64,000 bases of DNA from Agromyces lapidis (GTDB taxonomy: Bacteria > Actinomycetota > Actinomycetes > Actinomycetales > Microbacteriaceae): positions 248,001 through 312,000 of the forward strand of contig NZ_WBIQ01000008.1 of assembly GCF_009749405.1 (NCBI RefSeq). The letters are read 5' to 3'. Shown one piece after another: positions 38,642-47,509 of this stretch (positions are counted from its first letter, which is position 1; each line of letters begins with the position of its first letter). The translations under genes and the position numbers were made by a program. The notes below the pieces were generated by a model. The model did no database searches. It was not told the origin of the DNA and worked only from the letters and a program-made list of their open reading frames with translations.

Positions 38642-38722
38642 TCAGTCGGTGAACGCGCCTCCGCAGTAGTCGCAGTCGCCATCGGGGCAGTACCACGGGG
38701 TGGGCTGGAGCTCGTCCATCAT
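38642..38722 (-). CDS. Tiny Cys-rich protein (26 residues), putative zinc-binding
   Basis: Reads MMDELQPTPWYCPDGDC then DYCGGAFTD, three cysteines in a CxxxxCxxC arrangement. AAGGA sits 5-6 bases before the ATG at 38722 (second ATG at 38719). Strong binding site, short neat frame and metal-like cysteines support a real gene, but too short for family recognition. It lies 150 bp downstream of tmRNA on the opposite strand. Confidence 0.5.
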   Translation of the reverse strand: MMDELQPTPWYCPDGDCDYCGGAFTD

Positions 38723-38959
38723 CGGATCCTTCGTCGGGCCTTCGCGTCGGGCGGGGGTCGCGTCGCGATGGTTGAAGATCCTGCCAGCCCACGCGCGGCA
38801 CCGGAATGGCCGAGGTGGAGAAGTTCGCGCCGGCGATTCGCCACCGCGTCGAGTCGGCCGCCGCGACGCAATGACCGGTCGCGCCCGTCAGGGCTCGGAT
38901 GCGCTCGCCCGCTCGCCCGCCCGCCCGTCCGTCGCGGCCCGGCTGGTTAGCATTGGCGC

Positions 38960-40012
<1,053 letters not shown>

Positions 40013-40109
40013 GCGGCCGGGGGAGCAGTTCGGGCGCATCGGAGGAGCCGGCCGGGAGCGCTCGCGAGTTCTGGAGCGCAGTGTCACCCGATGCGGCGTC
40101 GTCGCGTCG

Positions 40110-41024
40110 TCAGTCGCCTGCGGCGACGGCCCGCAGTCGCGCGGTCGCGAGCTCGACGGCGGGGTGCGTGCGCATCGACCGCTTCACCCGCAGCATGATG
40201 CGCCGTCGCGCACCCTCGTCGGCGATCGGCCGCATCACGACGCCCGGGGGCAGGTCGATCGCCCCGAGGCGCGGCAGCACCGTGATGCCGACGCCGTTGG
40301 CGACGTAGTCGAAGGCGCTCGTGTAGTCGGGCGCATGCAGGCGGAACCTCGGCGCGAAGCCGAGCCCCGCGCAGGCGGAGACGATGATCTCGCGGCAGGT
40401 GCCGTGGCTGTCGTCGTTGTCGATCCACTGCTCACCGTCGAGCTCGGCGAGGTCGACCGATCGGCGTTCGGCGAGCCGATGGCCTGCGGGCATGACGACG
40501 ACGTAGCCCTCGGTGCGCAGCTCTTCGAGGTCGTAGCCGTCGGGCGAACCGTCGGCGACCGTCGGGTCGCGGTCGCCGCGCACCGACTCGGCCACGTACA
40601 GCTCGAGGTCGGGCTCGCCCGCCGCACGCCCCGGTCGCTCGATCATGCTGAGCTCGAGCCGCAGCAGCGGGAACTCCCGGCTGAGTTCGGCCACGATCGG
40701 CGGCAGCCAGGCGCGGTTGGCCGACATGAACGAGCTGAGGCGGAGCGTGCCGCTGCGCCCCGCGCGCAGGTCGTCGAGCGCGCCGTCGAAGTCGGCCAGG
40801 TGGTTGAGCACGCGGGCCGCCCGGTCGGCGACGGCGACGCCGGCCGAGGTCGGCACGATCCCGCGCCCGCGCCGTTCGACGAGCGTGAGACCGGTCTCGC
40901 GCTGCAGCGCACTGACGTGCTGGCTCACCGCAGAAGCGGTGTAGCCGAGTCGCTCGGCGGCTCGGTTGATCGAGCCGGTCTGCACGACGGCGCGGAAGAT
41001 CTGGAGTCGGTGCGGGTCGACCAT
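40110..41024 (-). CDS. LysR-family transcriptional regulator
   Basis: 304 residues. N-terminal winged helix-turn-helix HRLQIFRAVVQTGSINRAAERLGYTASAVSQHVSALQRETGLTLVERRGRGIVPTSAG and a periplasmic-binding-like effector domain. TACGAT lies 6 bases before the start. Divergent from the EamA transporter gene, which it probably controls; an ATGCT-N12-AGCAT dyad lies between them. Inducer unknown. Confidence 0.92.
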   Translation of the reverse strand: MVDPHRLQIFRAVVQTGSINRAAERLGYTASAVSQHVSALQRETGLTLVERRGRGIVPTSAGVAVADRAARVLNHLADFDGALDDLRAGRSGTLRLSSFMSANRAWLPPIVAELSREFPLLRLELSMIERPGRAAGEPDLELYVAESVRGDRDPTVADGSPDGYDLEELRTEGYVVVMPAGHRLAERRSVDLAELDGEQWIDNDDSHGTCREIIVSACAGLGFAPRFRLHAPDYTSAFDYVANGVGITVLPRLGAIDLPPGVVMRPIADEGARRRIMLRVKRSMRTHPAVELATARLRAVAAGD

Positions 41025-41041
41025 GGCTCGATCGTACAGTC

Positions 41042-41063
41042 ATGCTGAATTGAAGCCAAGCAT
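41042..41063. promoter_or_regulatory. Inverted repeat in the LysR/EamA divergent promoter
   Basis: ATGCT (41042-41046) and AGCAT (41059-41063) flank 12 bases, just upstream of the LysR -10. Position and size fit a LysR recognition dyad; unproven. Confidence 0.45.
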
Positions 41064-41105
41064 CGTTCACTTGTGCTGTCGTGATTCTCTCGACAGGCTT
41101 GAGGG

Positions 41106-42110
41106 ATGCCACGCACCACCCCCGAACCCGCCGACACGATGTCGACTCCGACTCCGACTCCGAATCCGACCCGGACTCCGACTCCGGCGGCGACCCCGCC
41201 CGCCGTCCCCGCGGCTCCGCCCGCCGGTGCGAGCGACGCCGCCCGCTGGAAGGTGCTCGTCGCGATGCTCGTGGTGCTCGTGCTGTGGGCCTCGGCCTTC
41301 ATCGCGATCCGCTTCGTCGGCGACGCGATCTCACCGGGGCCGCTCGCGCTCGGCCGCCAGCTCGTCGGCACGGTCGCGCTCGTCGCCGTCGCACTCATCC
41401 GACGACCGCCGCTGCCGCGCGGGCGAACGCTCGTTCTCGTCGCCGTCTACGGCGTGCTCTGGTTCGCCGGCTACACCCTCGTGCTGAACCTCGCCGAACG
41501 CCACCTCGACGCGGGCACGGCGGCGATGCTCGTGAACATCGCGCCGCTGCTCGTCGCCGTCGCCGCGGGGGTGTTCCTCAAGGAGGGGTTCCCGCGTTCG
41601 CTCGTCGTCGGACTGCTCGTCGCCTTCGCCGGCGTCGTGATCATCGCGACGGGCGGGGTGGGCGCGCACGTCGACATGCTCGGGATCGCCCTCGGCGTGC
41701 TCGCCGCAGTGCTCTACGCGCTCGGGGTGCTCGTGCAGAAGGTGGCGCTCCGCGAGGCCGACGCGCTGAGCGCCACCTGGGTGGGCTGTGCGATCGGTGC
41801 GGCCGTACTGCTGCCGTTCCTGCCGCAGACGGTCGTCGAGGTGGGCGCGGCGCCCGCCCCGGCCGTCTGGGCGATGGTCTACCTCGGCATCTTCCCGTCG
41901 GCGGTCGCGTTCCTCCTGTGGGCGTACGTGCTGAAGCGGAGTCCGGCCGGCGTCACCGCCTCGGCGACCCTCGCGGTGCCGGCGATCGTCGTGCTGCTCA
42001 GCTGGGCGCTGCTCGGCGAGCTGCCGACCGTGCTCGGTATGGTGGGCGGCGCGCTGTGCCTCATCGGCGTCGCGCTGAGCCGTCGCGCGTCGCGGCCGCG
42101 GCGGTCGTGA
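41106..42110 (+). CDS. EamA/DMT-family transporter
   Basis: 334 residues. A Thr/Pro-rich cytosolic leader (TPTPTPNPTRTPTP) of about 45 residues precedes ten hydrophobic helices in two EamA repeats (LVLWASAFIAIRFVGDAISPGPLALGR; then PSAVAFLLWAYVLKRSPAG). Exporters of amino acids or metabolites share this fold. Start 41106 has only a weak ribosome site; an internal ATG at 41139 is possible. Divergent from the LysR gene. Confidence 0.85.
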   Translation: MPRTTPEPADTMSTPTPTPNPTRTPTPAATPPAVPAAPPAGASDAARWKVLVAMLVVLVLWASAFIAIRFVGDAISPGPLALGRQLVGTVALVAVALIRRPPLPRGRTLVLVAVYGVLWFAGYTLVLNLAERHLDAGTAAMLVNIAPLLVAVAAGVFLKEGFPRSLVVGLLVAFAGVVIIATGGVGAHVDMLGIALGVLAAVLYALGVLVQKVALREADALSATWVGCAIGAAVLLPFLPQTVVEVGAAPAPAVWAMVYLGIFPSAVAFLLWAYVLKRSPAGVTASATLAVPAIVVLLSWALLGELPTVLGMVGGALCLIGVALSRRASRPRRS

Positions 42111-42130
42111 CCGGCGCGCAGCGATGAGAC

Positions 42131-42175
42131 GAGGATGCCGCGTGGCCGATCACGGATCGACCACGCGGCATCCTC
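42131..42175. terminator. Hairpin between convergent genes
   Basis: Perfect 15-bp stem GAGGATGCCGCGTGG / complement with 15-base loop. Lies between the EamA gene and the septum-formation lipoprotein. Stem again contains GGATGC. Confidence 0.75.
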
Positions 42176-42182
42176 GCGTCGA

Positions 42183-42707
42183 TCAGCGGGCTGCGCCCTC
42201 GAGCGTGCCCGTGGTCTGCCCGGCGGGGTCGTAGATCATGCACGAGACGACGCGGTCGTCGAGCTGGGTCCAGCCCTCTTCGGTCGGCCGGTAGGCGTAG
42301 AACTCGAGCGTCGACTCCTCGTAGGCGAGCCCGACGAACTCGCCGAACTGGGCGTAGCAGCCCTCGTCGGCCTGGGTCTGCACCGCGTCGTCGCCCGGGT
42401 ACTCGGTGCCGGTGAGGGTGAAGTCGTAGAAGACCTCTTCGTCGTGCGCCGTGTCGCACGGCACCACCGGCACCTCGCTCACGGTTTCGGCGGTCGCCTC
42501 GTTCAGGCAGTCGCCGACGCGGATGGCGAAGATGTCGGCGTCGCCTTCTTCGACGATCTCCTGCGTGGTCTCGTCGCGCTCGGGCTGCGGGGCGGGCGCG
42601 CCCAGCACGTCGCGGACGATGCTGCAGCCCGTCAGGGGGACGGCGACGGCGATCGCGGTGACGGCGACGGCGATGCGGGTGAGCGCGCGGCGCGCGGAGG
42701 AGTTCAC
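42183..42707 (-). CDS. Septum-formation-domain lipoprotein
   Basis: 174 residues from GTG 42707, GAAAGG 7 bases upstream. Signal peptide with lipobox PLTGC, then an acidic linker and a domain with four Cys (DCLNEAT, VVPCDTAHDEEVFYDF, DEGCYAQF, VSCMIYDP) that follows the actinobacterial septum formation domain pattern (PF13845). Anchored outside the membrane; family members influence division but the mechanism is unclear. Confidence 0.78.
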   Translation of the reverse strand: MNSSARRALTRIAVAVTAIAVAVPLTGCSIVRDVLGAPAPQPERDETTQEIVEEGDADIFAIRVGDCLNEATAETVSEVPVVPCDTAHDEEVFYDFTLTGTEYPGDDAVQTQADEGCYAQFGEFVGLAYEESTLEFYAYRPTEEGWTQLDDRVVSCMIYDPAGQTTGTLEGAAR

Positions 42708-42881
42708 GTGGTGGCCTTTCGGTCGTTCGGGTCGATTCGAGGATGATCCGGCTGGGCCATCGGGGCTCGGGAGCGCGCGGGCGGGCAGCGACGATCGAGT
42801 GCGGGCGGGCCGCGGTCGACGAGGGATCGCGGTCAGCCTATCGAGCGGCACCGACACGCGGTGTCCCGGCTCGCCGCACCG

Positions 42882-43814
42882 TCACAGCGCCGCGCGGAGC
42901 GCCGGAACCACCTCGGTCGCGATCAGTTCGAGGTGCTCGAGGTCGCGGAGGTCGACGAGCTGCAGATACACCCGATCGGCGCCGAGCTCGTGCAGCCGCA
43001 GGAGCTTCTCGACCGCGGCCTCGGGGGAGCCCGCGATGTTCACCTCGGCGAACTCGGCGGGGTGCTCGTCGATCGCGGCGAGCCGGCGCAGGTAGTCCCG
43101 GTCGTCGGCGGCGACGACCGTCGGCAACGCGACCGAGGTCGAAAGGGTGGCCGGGTCGCGGTCGACCTGCTCGCATGCGCGACGCACCCCGTCGAAGGCG
43201 CGGGCGATCTCGTCCTCAGATCGGAAGCCGAGGTTGAACTCCGTCGCGAACCGCGCCGCGAGCTGGGGCGTGCGTCGCGGGCCGGCGCCGCCGATGATGA
43301 CGGGAACGCGCTGCTGCACGGGCTTCGGCAGCGCCGGGGAGCCGCTCAGGGCGTAGTGCTCGCCGGCGAAGTCGAAGTGCTCGCCGACGGGGGTCGACCA
43401 GAGCCCCGTGATCACCTCGAGCTGCTCCTCGAGGAGGTCGAAGCGCTTCGGCGGGAACGGCAGCCCGTACGCCGCGTGCTCCTCGGCGAACCATCCGGTG
43501 CCGAGGCCGAGCTCGACCCGCCCGCCCGACATCGCGTCGACCTGTGCGACCTGGATCGCGAGGAGCGAGGGGTGGCGGAACGTCGCCGACGACACGAGCG
43601 TGCCGAGTCGGATCCGGCTCGTCTCGCGGGCGAGCCCGGCGAGCGTGGTCCACGAATCGCTCGGGCCGGGCATGGCGTCGCCCGGGCCCATGCGCAGCAG
43701 GTGGTCGGAGCGGAACCAGCCGTCGAACCCGAGCCGCTCGGCCGCCTGCGCCTGGGCGAGCTGCTCGTCGTAGCTCGCGCCCTGCTGGGGCTCGGTGAAG
43801 ATGCAGAGCTCCAC
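42882..43814 (-). CDS. LLM-class F420-dependent oxidoreductase
   Basis: 310 residues from GTG 43814, 5 bases after the upstream phosphatase stop. VELCIFTEPQQGASYDEQLAQAQAAERLGFDGWFRSDHLLRM begins the luciferase-like barrel; RIRLGTLVSSATFRHPSLLAIQVAQVDAMSGGRVELGLGTGWFAEEH and RVPVIIGGAGPRRTPQLAARFATEFN are typical of TIGR03560-like F420 enzymes. Cotranscribed with the hisN-like gene. Substrate unknown. Confidence 0.88.
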   Translation of the reverse strand: MELCIFTEPQQGASYDEQLAQAQAAERLGFDGWFRSDHLLRMGPGDAMPGPSDSWTTLAGLARETSRIRLGTLVSSATFRHPSLLAIQVAQVDAMSGGRVELGLGTGWFAEEHAAYGLPFPPKRFDLLEEQLEVITGLWSTPVGEHFDFAGEHYALSGSPALPKPVQQRVPVIIGGAGPRRTPQLAARFATEFNLGFRSEDEIARAFDGVRRACEQVDRDPATLSTSVALPTVVAADDRDYLRRLAAIDEHPAEFAEVNIAGSPEAAVEKLLRLHELGADRVYLQLVDLRDLEHLELIATEVVPALRAAL

Positions 43815-43819
43815 CGCGA

Positions 43820-44611
43820 TCAGGCCCGGTCGCCGAGCGCGTCGAGCACGGCGTCGTGCAGCAGCCCGTTCGTCGCGAGCGCACTGCCGTGCCACGGCCC
43901 CGGTTCGCCCGGGATCGAGGTGAACCGGCCGCCCGCCTCCTCGACGATGGGCACGAGGGCGGCGAGGTCGTAGGGCTTCACGTCGAACTCGCCCGTGATG
44001 TCGATGAGGCCCTCGGCGAGCAGCATGTACGACCACAGGTCGCCGTACGCCCGGTCGCGCCAGACTCGCTCGGCGAGGCTGAGCAGTCGGTCGAGGTAGC
44101 CGGCCTCGCGCCACTGCGCGATGCTCTGGAAGCTCAGCGATGCGTCGCCGAGCTCGGCCACGGATGACACGGAGATCGGCCGCGGGGCAGCGCCCGGGGC
44201 ATCCGTGGTGAACGCACCGCCGCCTGCGGCGCCCCACCAGCGTCGGCCCATCGCCGGCGCGGAGGCGACGCCGACGACGGGAACGCCGTCGACCGCGAGC
44301 GAGATGAGCGCGCCCCAGACGGGGACGCCGCGCATGAAGTTCGAGGTGCCGTCGATGGGATCGATGATCCACTGGCGCGAGGAGTCGCCCTCGGTGCCGA
44401 ACTCCTCGCCGAGGATGCCGTCGGCCGGGCGGGCCTCGGCGAGGCGTTCGCGGAGCGCACGCTCGACGGCGAGGTCGGCCTCGGTCACGAAGCTGCGGTC
44501 GGGCTTCGTCGATACGGAGAGGTCGGCGGCGCGGAATCGGGCCAGCGCGACGGTGTCGGCGAGGTCGGCGAGGTCGAGTGCGAGGGCGAGATCATCGGCG
44601 TAGGCGGTCAC
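43820..44611 (-). CDS. hisN: Inositol-monophosphatase-superfamily phosphatase, probable histidinol-phosphatase
   Basis: 263 residues from GTG 44611 (TACCCT 6 bases upstream). Metal site motifs DGILGEEFGTEG and IIDPIDGTSNFMRG, and the second signature VKPYDLAALVPIVEEAGG. Length and the DPIDGTxNF-RGxPxWG pattern fit HisN of Actinomycetota, which removes phosphate from histidinol phosphate; an inositol phosphatase role cannot be excluded. No other his genes are in view. Confidence 0.75.
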   Translation of the reverse strand: MTAYADDLALALDLADLADTVALARFRAADLSVSTKPDRSFVTEADLAVERALRERLAEARPADGILGEEFGTEGDSSRQWIIDPIDGTSNFMRGVPVWGALISLAVDGVPVVGVASAPAMGRRWWGAAGGGAFTTDAPGAAPRPISVSSVAELGDASLSFQSIAQWREAGYLDRLLSLAERVWRDRAYGDLWSYMLLAEGLIDITGEFDVKPYDLAALVPIVEEAGGRFTSIPGEPGPWHGSALATNGLLHDAVLDALGDRA

Positions 44612-44657
44612 CGGATCAGGGTATCGGGCGGCGGTGAACGGGGCGTGTCGCGCTCGA

Positions 44658-44688
44658 TTGGCGTTCGGCCCCGAACACCTGATAACGT
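44658..44688 (+). promoter_or_regulatory. Candidate promoter of tRNA-Lys
   Basis: TTGGCG (44658-44663) and TAACGT (44683-44688) with 19-base spacing lie 40 bases before the tRNA. Confidence 0.45.
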
Positions 44689-44728
44689 AGTGCCTCGGTT
44701 CGGGTTGTGAACGAAACATCCGGATCAT

Positions 44729-44801
44729 GCACCTCTAGCTCAATCGGCAGAGCAACTGACTCTTAATCAGTGGGTTCAGGGTTCAAGTCCCTGGGGGTGC
44801 A
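44729..44801 (+). tRNA. tRNA-Lys (anticodon CTT)
   Basis: 73 nt. Acceptor GCACCTC pairs with GGGGTGC; D-arm AGCTCAATCGGCAGAGC; anticodon stem ACTGA/TCAGT with loop CTCTTAA, anticodon CTT; T-arm GGTTCAAGTCC. CCA is not encoded. Followed by a strong terminator. Confidence 0.97.
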
Positions 44802-44804
44802 CTG

Positions 44805-44841
44805 AAAGCCCCGATCCTCTCGCCAGGATCGGGGCTTTTTT
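44805..44841 (+). terminator. Rho-independent terminator of tRNA-Lys
   Basis: 14-bp perfect stem AAAGCCCCGATCCT / complement, 6-base loop, six-T tail (44836-44841). Confidence 0.95.
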
Positions 44842-44885
44842 CATGCGCGGCTTCCGCGAGCGTTCGCCGCGCGGTCAGGCCGGGC

Positions 44886-45023
44886 TCACGGCAGCATGGT
44901 TCCCCGCATCTGCCGCATCGACTTCTCGCGTTCGACGTCGGCCGAGTTCGCCGCGTTCGAGCCGTCGTCGGCCGGATGGCGGGGCCGAGGGGTGCCGCGG
45001 AACCGGGTGTACAGCCAATGCAC
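44886..45023 (-). CDS. Possible small basic hypothetical protein
   Basis: 45 residues from GTG 45023: HWLYTRFRGTPRPRHPADD then a polar NAANSADVEREKSMRQMRG tail. It immediately follows bioN in the same direction. No ribosome binding site is evident and no family is recognised; kept only because the composition looks protein-like and it fills an otherwise empty 230-bp gap. Confidence 0.3.
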   Translation of the reverse strand: MHWLYTRFRGTPRPRHPADDGSNAANSADVEREKSMRQMRGTMLP

Positions 45024-45070
45024 GGAGGCCGCGGCGGTACGGATGCGGCCGCGGCCGCTGCCGCCGTGCC

Positions 45071-45664
45071 TCAGTCGTCGAAGCCGCGGGCGATGAGCGC
45101 CTCGCCGAGGTGGTCGGCGGTCTGCAGCGCACGCACGATGACCGGCACGGCGAGGGCGACGATCGAGCCCTCGGCGCCGCGCGCCCGGCGGGCCTCGAGC
45201 ACCTCGCGCACGATGTCGGCGAGAAGGGGCACGCAGCGGATCGCGAGGGCGAGGGTGAGCCCGACGCGGTCGGCGTCGATCCAGCGGCGGAAGGGTCGCA
45301 ACAGGGTCTGCATGGCGTCGAGCGTCGCGGTCACCGGGGTCGTGAGCGTGTAGAGCGCCGCGAGGGCGACGGCGATCACGAGTCGCAATGCCATCGTCGC
45401 CGCGGCCTCCCACCCGGCGAACAGCCACTGCACGGGCACCGCGAACGCGAGCACCCACAGGATCGGCGCGATCTGCCCCCAGACGGCGCGCGCCGGCAGC
45501 CCGGCCGGCAGGAACAGCAGCGCCGTCGCCACCGCGGCGACACCGAGTGCGAGCAACGAGCCCTGCAGCGCGACGACGGTGACGGCGACCGCGAGCAGCC
45601 CGAGCTTCACGAGCGCGGGGGCACGGTGCACGAGCGAGTCGCCGGGGTGGAAGACGCCGATCAT
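45071..45664 (-). CDS. bioN: ECF transporter T component, biotin (BioN-like)
   Basis: 197 residues, four or five helices. The C-terminal coupling helices carry EARRARGAE and LIARGFDD, the two Ala-Arg-Gly motifs by which EcfT grips the ATPases. Last of the bioY-ligase-thiolase-bioM-bioN operon, 10 bases after bioM. Length matches the short BioN/CbiQ type. Confidence 0.9.
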   Translation of the reverse strand: MIGVFHPGDSLVHRAPALVKLGLLAVAVTVVALQGSLLALGVAAVATALLFLPAGLPARAVWGQIAPILWVLAFAVPVQWLFAGWEAAATMALRLVIAVALAALYTLTTPVTATLDAMQTLLRPFRRWIDADRVGLTLALAIRCVPLLADIVREVLEARRARGAEGSIVALAVPVIVRALQTADHLGEALIARGFDD

Positions 45665-45674
45665 CCGGTCGCAC

Positions 45675-46355
45675 TCATCCGATCAGCGCCCGGTAGGCGG
45701 CGAGGGCGGGTAGGGGTTCGTCGTCGGCGACGACGCGGCCCGACTCCATCACGATCACGCGGTCGAAGTCGTCGAGCAGTTCGAGCTGGTGGCTCACCAC
45801 GACGAGCTGCTGCTCGAGCGCGGCGAAGTGCTCGGCCACGAGCCTCGCGTTGCGGGCGTCGAGGAGCGTCGTCGGCTCGTCGGCGACCACGAGCGCCGGA
45901 TCGGCGACGAGCACCGAGGCGAGCGCGAGCAGCTGCTTCTGCCCGCCCGAGAGCCGGTGGGCGGGCCGGTCCGCGAGCGCCGTCAGCCCGAAGCGCTCGA
46001 GCGTCGCCTCGACGCGCGCAGCGGCATCCTCGGCGGGCAGCTTGTGCCGGCGCAGGGTGAACGCGACGTCCTCTCTGACGGTGGGCATGACGATCTGGTT
46101 GTCGGCGTTCGTGAACACGAAGCCGACGCGGCGGCGCACCTCGCGGCCGCGGCGGGCGACGTCGAGCCCGTCGACCTCGACCCGGCCCGACTTCGGGGTG
46201 ACGAGGCCGTTGATCATGCGGGCGAGCGTCGACTTGCCCGACCCGTTCGCGCCGACGATGCCGACGCGGTGCTCCGTGAGCGAGAGCGAGACGCCGTCGA
46301 CGATCGGCTCGGCGCCGAAGTCGTGCGAGACGCGGTCGAACTCGATGCGGCTCAT
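45675..46355 (-). CDS. bioM: ECF transporter ATPase, biotin (BioM-like)
   Basis: 226 residues. Walker A GANGSGKST, Q-loop VFTNADNQIVMPTVREDVAF (the NPD/ADNQ variant typical of ECF ATPases), signature LSGGQKQLLALASVL, Walker B LVVADEPTTLLD, switch SHQLEL. A single A component implies an A homodimer with BioN and BioY. The start overlaps the thiolase stop (ATGA). Confidence 0.92.
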   Translation of the reverse strand: MSRIEFDRVSHDFGAEPIVDGVSLSLTEHRVGIVGANGSGKSTLARMINGLVTPKSGRVEVDGLDVARRGREVRRRVGFVFTNADNQIVMPTVREDVAFTLRRHKLPAEDAAARVEATLERFGLTALADRPAHRLSGGQKQLLALASVLVADPALVVADEPTTLLDARNARLVAEHFAALEQQLVVVSHQLELLDDFDRVIVMESGRVVADDEPLPALAAYRALIG

Positions 46356-47509
46356 GCTGCACGCTCCACGATCATGGCGATGCCCTGACCGCCGCCGATC
46401 GAGCAGGCGGCGAGGCCCGGTCGATCGTCGTCGGCGCCCAGCATGCGCGCGGCGAGGCGCACGAGCAGCACCGCGCCGGATGCCCCCCACGGGTGTCCGA
46501 GCGCGATGGCGCCGCCGTCGGTGTTGATGACGCCCTCGTCGAGCGAGAGCGCGTCGCTCACGGCGAGCAGCTGCGCAGCGAAGGCTTCGGTGATCTCGAC
46601 GAAGCCGAGGTCGCGGGCGGTGAGGCCGGCGCGATCGAGCGCGGCCGCGGCCGCGGGGGCGGCGCCGAGCCCGGGCAGCGCGGGGTCGCCGGCCGAGACC
46701 GCGGCGGCGCGCACGCGCAGGGCAGGCAGACCCAGCTCGCGGGCGAGCTCGGGCAGGGTCACGGCCATCGCGGCGGCACCGTCGGAGAAGCCGCACGAGT
46801 TGCCGGCGGTGACGGTCGCCTCGTGCGCTGCGCCATCGGCACGGGTCATGGATGCCTCGACGAACGCCGGGGCGACCCGAGCGAGTGTCGCCGCGCTCAT
46901 CGCACGCGGCCGGTCGTCGCGCGCGATGCCGTCGACCGGCACCAGTTCGGCGTCGAAACGCCCCACGGCCTGCGCCTCGAGCGCGAGCCGGTGCGAGCGC
47001 TCGGCCCATGCGTCTTGGCGGGCGCGTGTGATGCCCTGCACGGCCGCGAGGTGATCGGCGGCGGGCCCCATGTCGGGGTCGGCGAAGCCGGGCGGCGCGA
47101 ACGGGGCCCGGGTGTACCGCTCGCCGCTGCCCGGCCAGAGCCGGTGCGGTGCGGTCGACGCCGATTCGGCCCCGCCCGCGACGAGGAGGCGGGCGTCGCC
47201 CGCGCGCACCCGCGCGGCGGCCTGCATGACGGCGTCGAGGCCCGAGCCGCACTGCCGGTCGACGGTGACGCCAGGTACCGAAGTACCGAGCCCCGCACGA
47301 AGCGCCGCCACCCGGGCGAGGTCGCCGCCCGGGCCCATGCAGTTGCCGAGCACGACGTCGTCGATCGGCAGGCCGGCCGGAGCGAGCTCCGCGGCCACCG
47401 CGGCGAGCACGGGGGCGGCGAGTGCATCGACGGGGTGCGCGGCGAAGCCGCGGCCGGCGGTGCCGATCGGGGTGCGTCGCGCGGCGACGAGCACGGGCGA
47501 GGTGTTCAT
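46352..47509 (-). CDS. Thiolase (acetyl-CoA acyltransferase-like) in the biotin operon
   Basis: 385 residues. Nucleophile Cys in VDRQCGSGLDAVMQAA (about residue 88), catalytic His in GGAIALGHPWGASGA and second Cys in AACSIGGGQG. Condenses or cleaves 3-ketoacyl-CoA. Lies in an ATGA-coupled string between an AMP-ligase and the biotin ECF ATPase, so a role in making or salvaging a biotin precursor acyl chain is inferred rather than shown. Slightly divergent from FadA in the N-terminal loop. Confidence 0.88.
   Translation of the reverse strand: MNTSPVLVAARRTPIGTAGRGFAAHPVDALAAPVLAAVAAELAPAGLPIDDVVLGNCMGPGGDLARVAALRAGLGTSVPGVTVDRQCGSGLDAVMQAAARVRAGDARLLVAGGAESASTAPHRLWPGSGERYTRAPFAPPGFADPDMGPAADHLAAVQGITRARQDAWAERSHRLALEAQAVGRFDAELVPVDGIARDDRPRAMSAATLARVAPAFVEASMTRADGAAHEATVTAGNSCGFSDGAAAMAVTLPELARELGLPALRVRAAAVSAGDPALPGLGAAPAAAAALDRAGLTARDLGFVEITEAFAAQLLAVSDALSLDEGVINTDGGAIALGHPWGASGAVLLVRLAARMLGADDDRPGLAACSIGGGQGIAMIVERAA

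Noticed and set aside
38385..38669. Forward frame ending in a CxxC-rich, zinc-ribbon-like sequence downstream of tmRNA
   Set aside because: Its only in-frame ATG/GTG starts lie inside tmRNA, there is no ribosome site, and it is antisense to the better-supported mini-protein.
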